Below, one piece after another: positions 1 through 10,696 of a DNA stretch of 64,000 nt. Location: assembly GCA_010405405.1 (NCBI GenBank), contig MU004240.1, positions 1,560,814-1,624,813 of the forward strand. Direction: 5' to 3'. Origin of the DNA: Microthyrium microscopicum (taxonomy: Eukaryota; Ascomycota; Dothideomycetes; Microthyriales; Microthyriaceae). Numbering within the stretch: the first letter of the stretch is position 1; every line of letters begins with the position of its first letter. A program made the translations under genes and the position numbers. The notes below the pieces were generated by a model. That model was not told the origin of the DNA, searched no databases, and saw only the letters and a program-made list of their open reading frames with translations.

Positions 1-919
1 TTGTGGGTTGCATATCCGATATGTAGCAGGTAATTGTGTGGTCAAGGCTTGGAGCGGCTAGTCATAAATTTGATTAGAAATTTCTCATTATTCGAATATG
101 GAGTCTTACACTCAAAAAGCCACCTTCTGGCTTCGCGCGTCGAAATGCTGGCTGAGCATTGATTCTGGGTTGTAATTCTGAGATACTCGTACACTTTGTA
201 AATTTTGGCACGGGACCTTTTGCCATTGGTGGGGGCTGAATTGGCTGCGGTTGTCGGGGAGAAGTCATCGCGCTCTCACGGCCATATGGCGATAGTGTGA
301 GGGGCGCCGCCTGAGGGTAATAAGATCCGCTGCTAGAGTTTGGGTTTATGGGAGGCAGTTGTGGAGCAGTCGGCCGGGAAGCTAAACGATGTCAACAAAG
401 ATTCAGTCTCACGAACAGCGCTAACGAACCTGGCGGTGAAATGTAAAAGTTGGAATTGGAGTTTGCGATGTACGAGCTGGCGCGCGTGGGAGAGGTTCGC
501 GATGATGTCGATTGTTGTGGAGTATAGCTGGTATATGCTGGGTGAGGAGGCTGCTGGGGTGTAGCGCCAAAGGGCGAAGAAGGCGACAGATTCATGGGTG
601 AATATCGTCGTGCGGCCGTGGATTCTTCTTGCTGTACATTCGAGGGCATTCGCTGGTGAGTGGAACGGCCCACATGCTGCGATGCGTGTTTGGGTTTGTA
701 CGGGTCAGCGTCCTCCATTGTGATGTCACCGTCAGTATCGCCGTAGCCCGTTGTTCCTGACCTCGACTGAGCTGGTGCGGATGGAAGGGTCGCTGATCGA
801 TTCAAGGCACTCGTAGGTGGATAGCCTTGCTGGGAGGGCACTGTTTGGGGCGCGTAGCGCGATTGGCGATTGGAAGCGGCAGAGGACTCGTTGTACGGAG
901 TCCAATGCTGTTGATCCAT
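1..919 (-). CDS. yak1: Yak1-type dual-specificity protein kinase, N-terminal part (cut by window edge)
   Basis: Yak1 is a DYRK-family kinase that restrains growth downstream of PKA/TOR signalling. Three exons are visible: 919..430, 381..110 and 57 to beyond position 1, with introns 429..382 (48 nt) and 109..58 (52 nt). They give 273 residues. The first ~190 are a Ser/Pro/Gln-rich disordered leader. The family-specific pre-kinase segment follows: FTKCTSISELQPRINAQPAF, then RRAKPEGGFLS, and across the second intron PLQALTTQLPATYRICNP. This segment is what identifies Yak1; the kinase domain lies outside the window. I take the ATG at 919 (MDQQHWTPY); the same frame stays open upstream only with a GTG. 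The gene has a long C/T-rich leader and no close partner. Confidence 0.88.
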
Positions 920-2107
920 GATCTCGCGGCTGCCAGACACAGAGCTGCTTTGGGCAGCAGCAGGAGCAGGAGTGAGGGTTGGGCGCCTAACTGTAAAGGC
1001 TGAGAAGTGAATGAATATGGTACCGACGGTCTAGAGCATGTCGATAAGAAGGGAGGAGAAGAGGGAGTAGTGGTGTAGGGATGGAGTGCGGCGTAGTCGA
1101 GGAGGACGGGAAGTTGGTAACGGGTTGTTGTCAGCACAGGTGGAAGGTGAGTAGCATGCGGCAGTCGGCAGGGTGCAGGAGCACATGCAGACGACAGTGC
1201 GGAAGGAGCTGACGATGGATATGGCAGGTACGAAATAGATAATGAAGAATGAAGAGATTGTGGGTGACGAAGAAGAAGAGGGGATGATGCAGAGCAGCAG
1301 TGAGCACAAAAGAAGTTACAAGGTGTAGGGCTGTAGTCTGTAGATGATGTGCTGCAGCTAGACGTAGTGGAGCAGAGTCTGAGAAATTGATGAGGTCGGT
1401 GGTTCTGGTGGATTGCGGATGGAAAGACGACTGCCAAAATTGCATTGCCCAGTCCAGGCCAGACGAGAAACTCCAGTCGCTAATCTTGGTGTCTGACTGC
1501 CAACAACACTCACTCCAACCATATCACCATCAATAGCCAATTATTGTTACAAGTCCCTGATGACCCAGTACAACCTTTTTGTGTCACTTTAACAAGCTTT
1601 ATTCTCGCTCTAATCCATTGAAATTTGAGGCATAATCATTGTCATCGATGATAGTGAAATTCTTCTGCTGGCAACGATGCGCATGACGAGCCGCAAGCTG
1701 CGATTGAGACATACTTTTGCCAGCTCACCATTGATTGATTTTACTAGTAGTTTTATTTGATCCTGCTGGCTGAGTAGGAACAAAATCAGACATACACAAA
1801 TCGTCGTACTAGAAAGTCTATAATTCCCCATTGATTCACGCGCGTCACATTCCGTCATCAAAACACGGTCCACAAAACATTACGACTCGCTTTTGATATC
1901 TCCTTCATTCCATCCAACCTGTGTAGATTCGAAGGCTTATCTTTGATACCTTTCAATCATCTACGCCTGGCTTATTTTTGCGGCAAATGATGCTGCTGCT
2001 GCGATTAGTAGAGCAACGAATCAGCACATGAAGACCAGAATACATGAAACCAGTGGAGTACGAGACATGAACACAAAATCGATTGAGCTACACAACTTCA
2101 AAAGGAC
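920..2107. other. Intergenic: yak1 leader/promoter and 3' end of the C2H2 gene
   Basis: No credible gene. On the minus strand about 960-1440 is C/T-rich and looks like a long 5' leader of yak1. Overlapping minus-strand frames here give low-complexity Ser/Pro/Leu-rich peptides with no domain. An ACGCGCGT stretch lies near 1838-1845. Nothing else is seen. Confidence 0.5.
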
Positions 2108-2866
2108 TCAATTCGCTACGCCTCCGCAACTACCATCGCATCCCGTCGGTCTACGTGGGTCATAGTACTCGTAACCAACATCGTCGTCCTCACTGTCATA
2201 TTGCTTAGCAACCTCCGCGCTCGGTGCCTCTCCAGCAGCCATCTTCTTGAACCCAGGCTTTGCTTTCGCGTCATCAGTTGAAGGCATTCCCGCTGGTGGA
2301 CCAAAAGCACTCTTGAAGCCTCCCTTCTTGAAGCCACCCTTTCCTGACGAACCCTCAAGCTTGAGAGGTTTGATAGTGATAAGACCAGACTTCTCCTCTG
2401 CTTTACGTTCTGCTTTTCTCGCCTTCTCAGTGGCGCTGGGATCACGCTGCATCTGCTTCATATCTTTGAGACGCTGGTAGCATAGTTAGTCAACAAGTCG
2501 AAGTATATAGAAAGGTGGCCTGGGCTGGGCAATAGTCATGCAACGTGCTTTCTTATGTTGGTGATCGTAGGATGATTGATGGGCTTCGTAGTCATTCATT
2601 CGCCCATAGCCTTTTTGACATAGCTCGCCTTTTGAAAATGTAAGTAATCATGTGGAAGTGGTGAAGACTACAATTTATACAGAAGAAGTTCTTGCGCGCT
2701 TCCCTGGCACTTTCAGTCTGATACTGCTGTCAGTTCAAGGGTCGTATTGATAGTCTTTGATGATGACTTACGACAGGCGCTGGATTTGTAAAACTTCGCT
2801 TCGTTTAGGTAAGCATATCAAGCACCAAAAGACAAAGTACGACCACCAAGAGCTCACAGGAGGCAT
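2108..2866 (-). CDS. Small C2H2 zinc-finger protein (GPATCH8/ZNF804-like finger)
   Basis: Five exons: 2866..2858, 2798..2772, 2717..2681, 2628..2549 and 2473..2108, encoding 172 aa. The N-terminus reads MPP-RSFTNPAPV-TESAREARKNFFC. A single finger follows, CELCQKGYGRMNDYEAHQSS then YDHQHKK, with the spacing C-x2-C-x12-H-x5-H. The rest is Lys/Gly-rich and ends in an acidic patch and a YYDPRRPTG tail with two cysteines. This finger type occurs in nucleic-acid-binding and splicing-associated proteins; a nuclear role is inferred. The first exon is only 9 nt. The last intron (2548..2474) begins with GC rather than GT; this is required to join HKK to RLKDMKQMQRD in frame. The GC donor should be confirmed on transcripts. 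Confidence 0.75.
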
Positions 2867-3272
2867 AATTATATCGTGTTTTGAACGCTGGCTGAAATGC
2901 CGCTCACAGGCCGAAGTTGGGCTTTGATCTTATAACTTTGTGGATGACCTGGATCCTTCGTATGTACTGTGAAGTTGCTGAAAATGGAAACGATGATGGA
3001 GAGGAGGATGAGATGGTGATGGAATGTATCAATCAGCGACATGGTAAATGTCAGATCGTGCACAGACCCTGCAAATCAACTCAACACCATGCCCTGCCAT
3101 CTCACGATACCTGTACTCTTCTAAATAACTCCCCGACTACTCAGATATCGCATTCTTTTAGAGACCAATTATTTACATCATTCTATCCGTCTTGTTTAAT
3201 CGGGTACACTACTCTGCAATACTTGAAGAGGCGCCATTGTCCCTCATAGCTGTGGAAGGCGAAGTAGCCACC

Positions 3273-4242
3273 ATGGCTTCGAATGAGATCGGTCCAGATC
3301 TCGAATCTCCCTTCGAACTCCGAGAAGTTGAACCGTCTCCTGTCGAAGAAACACCTCAAGACTTGAAGCCAGACAGCTACTTTCCATCGGACACACACCA
3401 ACCCTCCCGATCAACAACTTTTATTGGCCTCGGTGAACATGGCCCAGCATACTATCGTTTGTTCTCCTCTTTTCCTTTCAAGCATCACTCATTAACATTC
3501 GTCAGTCACACGTCTACAAAAGTACTCCACCTACGCCTTCTCCATCTTCGCCACTTTTCACATAACCAATACCGCCATCATCCCGCTCATAACCCAATCC
3601 GTCCCCGCTTCTGAACCCTACCTACTCCTTACACGGCCTTACTACCAAGCGCGCCCTTTCGAACCTCTCCTCGTTGCTGGTCCACTCTTCGTACACGTGG
3701 CGTCAGGTCTAGCTCTACGTGTCTACCGACGACAGCAGAGCAAACGTCGCTATGGCGCCGAGTCGCGTGAAGATCGCAAGCGATTGCGCTGGCCACCAGT
3801 GAGCGGCATCAGTGCGCTAGGCTTTGTGGCTGTACCCCTGGTTATGGGACATATGCTCGCGAGTCGCGTGGTGCCTATGTGGCTAGAGGGTGGAAGCGCA
3901 AATGTTGGGCTGGAGTATATATCGCATGGCTTTGCGAAACATCCAGCTGTGAGCTTTACGGGCTTCAGCGTGCTGGTATCGACAGTGGTCTGGCATATCA
4001 CCTGGGGCTGGGCCAGGTGGCTGAGCTGGACACCAGCGCAAGTGACGACTGGAGGCTCGGAAGGACAGATAACGAGAAAGAGAAGGTGGTATGCTGTCAA
4101 TGGTGTCGCATTGGTGACCACGGCGATCTGGTTGGCCGGCGGACTGGGTATTGTGGGACGTGGAGGAGAGACTCTAGGATGGCAGGCAAAGATCTATGAT
4201 CAGATATATCAGAGTATACCTGTGGTAGGCAAATGGTTTTGA
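3273..4242 (+). CDS. mcp1: Mcp1-like mitochondrial membrane protein
   Basis: Two exons, 3273..3456 and 3506..4242 (intron 49 nt, GTTTGT..CAG), encode 306 aa. The start sits in a perfect Kozak context (GCCACCATGG). The N-terminal ~60 residues are acidic and polar. The second exon opens with LTRLQKYSTYAFSIFATFHI and holds about five hydrophobic helices, with a basic cytosolic loop (RRQQSKRRYG) between them. This matches the fungal Mcp1 transmembrane family (DUF1691). In yeast, Mcp1 is an outer-membrane protein that acts with Vps13 and suppresses loss of ER-mitochondria contacts. The function here is taken from the family. Its 3' end faces that of the tubulin-ligase-like gene, 53 bp away. Confidence 0.78.
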
Positions 4243-4295
4243 TTCTCATTAGGATAACAATTGGTCAATGATACCCCTTTTCCTCTCAACGACTA

Positions 4296-5561
4296 TCACC
4301 GCCGTCCCAGATCGATATCCAGCACTTGAACCATTCGACCGCTTTCGAGTGTCTTTGGCGGCTCCTCCCTAGGTTCAGAGAAGAACGGCTTGATCGCTAC
4401 GTCCACTGTATCCTCAAACAGTCCCTGGACAACATCCTTCAAGTCATCACCCGTCTGCTTAAAGTCCGGAAACGCATTCACTTCCAGCAACCACGCCGTA
4501 CCTGTCTGATCAACCAGAAAATCCAGTCCAAAGATCTCGAATGAGGACGGCACCGCTTGGAAATTGACCAACATATTCCGTCCCGCCGCCTCAAACAACT
4601 CTCCCGTAACCACACAGATCTGCGCCCACGCCTTCTCCTTCCAATCGCCCTCAATCCCTTCCACCTTCTCCTCCAATTCCCAAAAGCGCCTCACACTACC
4701 CTCTCTTACATCCGTTCCCTGCACACACGTATTCGTCAAATGAACCCTCAAGTCCAACGACTCCCCCGGCGCCACATACTTGCCCGCCGCAAACAGCGCC
4801 AGCATCGGCCGATACACATACACCTTCAACGCGCCCACAGACAGCACATACGTGCGCACATGGAACTTGCGCCCCTCTGCGCTCGGCAACAGTAACGGCG
4901 GATGTATGTATAACTGTGCAACGAAATGCCGCAGCTGGCTTGCATACACGACCTCTTTACCCGCACCCACCAACGTCTGGCCCTTGACCTCTTCATCGTC
5001 CTCCTCCTCTTCATCAGAGTCCGGCATATCAGCCTCCCAGCCTTCAAAAATCCCCCTCAACTCCTCCTCAGACCCAAACAACCTCACCCCATGCGCACGA
5101 TCCGCCATACTCGGTTTAAGAATCCACCACTCCCTCTCCCCCTCCCCCTTATCCTCATTACCCTCCAAGCTCTCCCTTAACTCATAAGCCTCCGCCAGCG
5201 CTTCATCAAGGTACTCCGCATAATCCACCTCCAGTTCCACTGCAACTTTCACATGCCGTCTTAATACACTTTGCGGGTGTTTCGCAGCCCATTGGACGAC
5301 AGTCGCATTGAGGAAATGTTTGCGTAGTAGCGCTTTGCGGATTACGTAGGCGTTTATTAGCACGTCGTTGCGTGTGAGGGCGAGCTCGAAGGCGAGGTCT
5401 TCGTATTGCAGGAATTGGAGGACTGGTAAGTCGAGGGGTGTTGGGAGGGTGGATATGAGCTTGTAGGTTGTTGGTGGGAGACGGGAGGAGAGGGCGGATT
5501 CGATGAGGGGCTGGACGTAGGGATCGTTGTAGGCGATTTGAGCGTAGAATTTTGGGGGCAT
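4296..5561 (-). CDS. Tubulin-tyrosine ligase (TTL) domain protein
   Basis: Single exon, 421 aa. The N-terminal third (MPPKFYAQIAYNDPYVQPLI) resembles the lead-in of fungal TTL proteins. ATP-grasp features follow: EWWILKPSMADRAHGVRLF near residues 143-161, a conserved HVRTYVL strand, HLTNTC, and the metal/nucleotide motif WLLEVNAFPDFKQTG near 360. An acidic stretch (DSDEEEEDDEEV) lies between the two halves. The closest characterised fungal relative by architecture is the C-terminal half of yeast Pby1, a P-body protein; fungi lack canonical tubulin detyrosination, so the substrate is unknown. The coding sequence is unusually rich in C-ending codons, and the antisense frames are open only because of that bias. 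Confidence 0.8.
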   Translation of the reverse strand: MPPKFYAQIAYNDPYVQPLIESALSSRLPPTTYKLISTLPTPLDLPVLQFLQYEDLAFELALTRNDVLINAYVIRKALLRKHFLNATVVQWAAKHPQSVLRRHVKVAVELEVDYAEYLDEALAEAYELRESLEGNEDKGEGEREWWILKPSMADRAHGVRLFGSEEELRGIFEGWEADMPDSDEEEEDDEEVKGQTLVGAGKEVVYASQLRHFVAQLYIHPPLLLPSAEGRKFHVRTYVLSVGALKVYVYRPMLALFAAGKYVAPGESLDLRVHLTNTCVQGTDVREGSVRRFWELEEKVEGIEGDWKEKAWAQICVVTGELFEAAGRNMLVNFQAVPSSFEIFGLDFLVDQTGTAWLLEVNAFPDFKQTGDDLKDVVQGLFEDTVDVAIKPFFSEPREEPPKTLESGRMVQVLDIDLGRR

Positions 5562-6701
5562 GGTTGGTGAGATTTGTGCTTGGTGAAGTTTGGTTGGGAT
5601 GGAGGATATAAAATTTTGGGAGGTACTTTTTTTTTGGTGTTTACACCCCGCTATATTGGATTCGAAAACTTGCTCATTGAGTAGAATTTATATGCGCCAT
5701 CTTGACATAGAAAATGGATAACTAAATACAATGTAATTGGTACGGAAGTGTTTTGATATCGATTTGGGAAGTTCGGTGTCGCTGTCGGTGTCCGGTTTGG
5801 TTCACCACCTTGTTCGGAGTCCTTGCTCAAGATTTGGTAAAAAGACATGGGCAATACCACCATTGTCTCTGTATATTTCGTCTATTCTGGGGGCTTGTAG
5901 GGCATAACTGTGTCACTGAGCTGCAAGGCAAAAATAAATTAAGACATGAACCGCGTGCTGGTGTTCAACTTGGTCACTGCTGCATTAGAGCTTCCTGCTT
6001 AGGATGCAGTATGCGTGCTTGAGTAAGAACGCAATACATTCTGTACTGTATACTTTCATTTAAAGGATCGCAAGGTATTATTTCAAGCATTGACAAAGAA
6101 AAACTATCAAAGCAAGGCCTCAAGACTGCACAATTGTGCAGTGACTTCGAGCGCAGAAAGGAAGCACCCAAGATTTGCCCATGCAGCCCAACAGAATCAA
6201 GAAAATCATTACGTCAGGTGCTTTAGGGATATTGAGGCCACAATACAGCTGAAAAGGGAAAATCAACTCCAAGCATGAATAGAGCACAAGTGTTCAGTGA
6301 CCTCAGTCAGTCAGGAGAAGGAGCCAAGAAATAACTGTGCCGCCCATATGCAAACACCACCACCATAAACGTGGCGAACTATGCAAGGCGAAATCTGGCA
6401 TATTCCTTCCAGCGGAGACATATTCCTTCGAACGACGGGAGGACCCGAAATTCCTCTGCTTCAATCGAAATCCTTCGAATCCTTCAAGCAATGGGCCGGA
6501 CGGAAAGAACCAGCGGCTCGATGCGTCAAGGCTAACTTAGAACCTTAATCACCCCCATTTCACACTTTTGTGGTAACAATCTGAAACAACAATCACACTA
6601 TTTCATTTGCATTAATGAGCAAATTGTCTTTTGGTACACAATCAGGTAGGCAGAAACGAGGGGAGTTGAGTTGGTGGCTGTGTTGGTTCCTGGACCAACA
6701 T

Positions 6702-7100
6702 GGTGATCTCTGTTGGTTATGTCAATTGTATCTTTTGATATCTTCAGCTTGAGCGATGTGAGTCTGCCTTGTAAGCACGAACGTCTGGTTGACCTATACA
6801 GTGAGCTACTAGTAGATAATCTAACAACGTCTACCCCTATAAAGGATAGATAGGTAGCATTGCATGAACGGATATCTGTCATAGCGGTCATATCAAGGCA
6901 GGTCCAGTTGGTACTTTTATGGCTATAGCTTTTGATATCTTTAGTTTGAGCGATGTGCATCCGCTCCAAGCGCGGACACGTTCTTGACCCTATGCGTTGA
7001 GCTACTAGAACGCTCGTTCCAACACCATTTGCCCCTATAGTGAATAGATAGGTAGCATCGCATGAACAAATTTCCATCACATACTGCTAATTCAAAGGTA
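6702..7100. repeat. Diverged tandem duplication, unit about 198 bp
   Basis: Two adjacent copies, roughly 6702-6900 and 6901-7100. Shared landmarks recur in order at 197-200 bp spacing: CTTTTGATATCTT (6732, 6929), TTGAGCGATGTG, TGAGCTACTAG, CCCCTATA, GATAGATAGGTAGCAT, GCATGAAC and GGTCCAGTTGGT (6901, 7101). The copies are clearly similar but much mutated. The minus strand of the pair is open from 7080 to 6598 and gives a peptide in which CSCDATYLFTIG recurs as CNATYLSFIG. The unit is close to a multiple of three, so a decayed repeat protein is possible. Confidence 0.7.
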
Positions 7101-9491
7101 GGTCCAGTTGGTGGACAGTTGGAGGTTCCAGTAGATCAAGGTGACCGTTGTTCTTTAGACTGGTATGAAGATTTTGGAATTTCGTAGTCTGGACAATGTG
7201 ATTGAGATTTTGGGATACATGAGATTGAAGCTGTCCAGATCTGGCGGTGCATTGTTAGTTCACGTGGAACAGCCACGATTCTGACCAGACTTTGCCGCCC
7301 CATCGGGCCTTCTTCGTGGCGATTGTCGCGTCAAACGCTATTTGACATCAGAAGCAAAATACTTCGAAAATATTCGTTTAGTCGAGAATGAAAATAAGGC
7401 CACCCAAGTTGTATGAAATCAACTGCGTCTGCGTTTAGTGTGCGTCTAGCTTGATAACATCCCAGAGCTATCATGACATGGGCAGGGCATCTAGCCATCA
7501 ACTCGACAGCCGCCTAGCCTATGAACATAGACGCCCAAACCGGGGTCGCCATTGCTTGTACAAGCATACAAGGGCACCCATCCCGTTGATCAGTCTCGCC
7601 GCAAAGAAAAGTTGGCTCAACTTGGCGAATACCTCCGGTCCCCAAAAGTTACCAACGGCCCATGTTGTGACCCAAACGTTTCTGCACAACCTGGGCTGAA
7701 AAAACGAATGCTTCCCACGGTCGCGAACAAGGTTGCTGAAGAAAGGCTACCGGAACGGGAGGGTCGACTTCCCCGACCAATGACATAGTCGCTTAAGCCA
7801 CGGATTGAGATCTGGGGTGCCCACGCTTTGCGCGTTTGCGGATATTGCATTTCTCGTCTAGCTTGGAGGGGAATGGTGCTATGCATGAGGATTCAATGGG
7901 CGCCTAACAGTAGGCTGTCGTCTGCGCTTGCGTGCTGATGCTACTTGTCGAACAGGTCATCGGATCAGCTGGTGGAATTGCAGTGGAGATGACTTGAACC
8001 TTATGCTACAGAATTGATATAACTGATCACATTTGAACCGTATACTTGGGATGAAGGGAACTAAAGAATTCTCCGATTGTGGAAATGTAGAAGGAGATTT
8101 GAGACAAGTCGTCCTATGTTGGTAATTTGCCGCGTGGCAATTGACTAATATGGAACCATGCAGGCAGATTGTAGGTAAAAGCTCCAGAACGAGATGGAGC
8201 TTTGGCATGCGATTCGTAAATGAGAGATCGGCAGTCAGAGACGGGTACGACTTTGCTGAGTAGAGTCTGAGCAAGGAAACAGCATGATTGGGAGTTTTCT
8301 CGCTGCTCCCAGCCTGAAGGATAGAGGAAATTGTTGGGGCTCGCTGTCCAGGTTGACAGTCAGTCACCCCACACAGAGTCTCGGCTGGCGCGGTTGATTG
8401 TTAATCGATTAGCAACATGCATAGAACAAATAGTTGTGATAGGTTGGAAAGTAGCACAATGTACATATGAGATAGGCTAGTTTTGAGCAAGAATGACGAA
8501 CGTAACTTATTGACATGAAGATTACTCCAGTGGATAAGCAAAGAATTTTATCATTTGATGGGCGTGTCGGATACCAAGCCGTTGTGCGGAAGACGATGTA
8601 TGCAGACTACTGCAAAGACTCTGCTGCATTCGACCAAGTTGCAGTGACCAAGGCCACGAGTGAATTTTGCCGCGGGAACTATGCGGGACTTTGAGAATTG
8701 TTTGAGCAACCCAAGGAGCAGCGTCTAGAGGGTCTAGGATGCGCCTTCGGGCAGTTCGTCCGCGGACTTTTGCTTGTCCTTTGACTTGACAAGTTGATAC
8801 TGTCAGTCAAGTTCCTGAACAGTGAAGGATGGGCATTGGGGGATATGAAAAGTAGGACGGGGTACCTGTGGGTGGCTTAAACCGGGCAATTCGTTTGGGT
8901 CAGAGCAAGAGGTGAAGTTGTCAAGGCTCATCCGGACTAGGTTTAAGCATGGTATCTGCGTATGTTCGAGGCACAGCAGCACGGTAAATAGCAAAGCGAA
9001 TTGGTATGAGCCTAAGAGGTAATACTTCTATCAGTATAAGGTATGATGTCCGTGGTACAAGCGCAGACAGCAAACTGTTGTCGCGCAATTTAATCGCAAG
9101 TGGCTCGACTTGATTCCCATTTTCAAAAGCCATCTGCACGAAGAGAGACCTGGAGAAAAGATTAGCGCCATGAAACGCGGGCACCAGCCATCGTTACTAA
9201 GCTCTAGCGGGTATAGTTTTCTTTATTTAAACGAGCGGGCAAAACAAATGGTCCGCTCCCGTTAGCCACGAATTCAAGATGGCCGCCATCGTCTTTCATA
9301 TCAGGCCGTATCCTATTTTCCGCGGTACGCAAGAATTATGTCCACGTCCTAGATAGTAAGATAAGCTCTAAGATATACCAAAGGATTCGAGGAGGATTTA
9401 TATGCCCCGGGTCGTACTCAGTAAGTAGGCATTGAAAGACGGCTTGGAAGACTAGCCATTTGGCCAATCAGAGCTAGGGTAACACAAGAGC

Positions 9492-9515
9492 GCGGGAGGG
9501 AACGATCCCTCCCGC
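9492..9515. repeat. Perfect GC-rich hairpin
   Basis: GCGGGAGGGA (9492-9501) is followed by the loop ACGA and its exact reverse complement TCCCTCCCGC (9506-9515). This is a 10-bp stem with a 4-nt loop. No gene adjoins it, and no T-tract follows that would make it a terminator-like element. Confidence 0.6.
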
Positions 9516-10696
9516 TCGGCAACCACCTTCCGCCCCAATTGAGAAGCAATGGTCCAAGCGCGCTTTCCTCTAGGCTCTAAGCTCTCGCAGCAGACGCGCC
9601 TCGTACTCTTAAACTTGCCCGCACTGTCTTTTCCCAGCTACTGGGGAGACCGATAGTGACATTGGTATCCAACATGCCAACATGTGTGCTGTTAGGGGGA
9701 TCCTAGAGTTTAAACAGGCCTTGAGAGGACTAAGCCTGCCGTTCGCATGGGATGAACGTTTCGACAACCGCAAACGAAGCCTCTTCGCATCCCAGGGTCG
9801 ACTGACGACCAATATCCTAGGCACTGGCAATATCTCGTCTTCAGCATGAGTGAGCGGGAAAGGCACAGCTGTGCGCGTCTCGTCTGCCAAACTAGTCTGC
9901 TTGCAGATTCGAGCTGCCGTATTCCAGGTTCTATGTTATCCGCCACAGACACGCCGCCTTTTGTGAAAAGCGCGATTGTTGAATACACAGCACAAGCACT
10001 GCCCGGCGTGCAGTAGGCCTTGTAGCCGCAGCCCGAATACCCGCTCACGAAGCGCCCTTGAGTCTTTCTCTCCTATGAGAGGTAGATAATTCAAAGCTAA
10101 TGCTCGAGAGTCGTAAAGTACTACAACTGACAGTCAGCGACAACATGCCGCTTAGACTTGTCCGCCAATCCTGACTAGCCGCGTCGTGTCTAGATCCATG
10201 CCCACTTGCCTGTTGAATGATGGAAAGTTTGCCGCGTTTGATATTGAGCTAAACAGGTAACAGTCACAGTCCTGTACCTGTCTGTTGGTAACAAGCCTAC
10301 CCTCCATAAAGAACCAACTCTACAAGCCGTGTTGGTCCTGTCATCGCCTTCGCCAATCTCCATTGTTGTGCCCCTGCGGCTTTAGTTGTCCCCCAGCCAG
10401 TGCCGCGCCTCAGGCATTGTACCAACAAGTCCTTCTTGAATGCGCTCGCTGTGGTTGGGTGGCTTTCCCCAAAATCTAACCCTCCCCCGATTATTCTCGC
10501 CGTCCAGATTTCCATCTCCGCTCCCGCAAGTGTCAGTATGCGCCTGGAAAGTGCTTTGCTATGTTTCGCCGCCTATACTGCAGGTCTGGCTTGATATAGT
10601 TCTCTTGTGGCCCGCTTCGTAGCCTTGTGTAACATCTCATGCGTACCTTCTTCCTCTTTCCCAACTAGTCTAGTCTCTCAGGATACAATCCTAGAC

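Larger units (their letters stand above)
5562..10696. other. Gene-poor region of about 5 kb
   Basis: I find no gene I can support. Frames on both strands are short, low in recognisable motifs, and often start at GTG/TTG. Base composition is ordinary, with plenty of CA/TG, so this is not a RIP block like the right end. It holds a diverged tandem duplication (6702-7100) and a GC-rich hairpin (9492-9515), both listed separately. It could be a decayed gene or insertion, or a long non-coding stretch upstream of the Myb gene. Confidence 0.45.

Noticed and set aside
802-1437. 211-codon minus-strand frame
   Set aside because: Low-complexity Ser/Leu/Pro/Thr peptide overlapping the yak1 start in another frame; reflects the C/T-rich leader.
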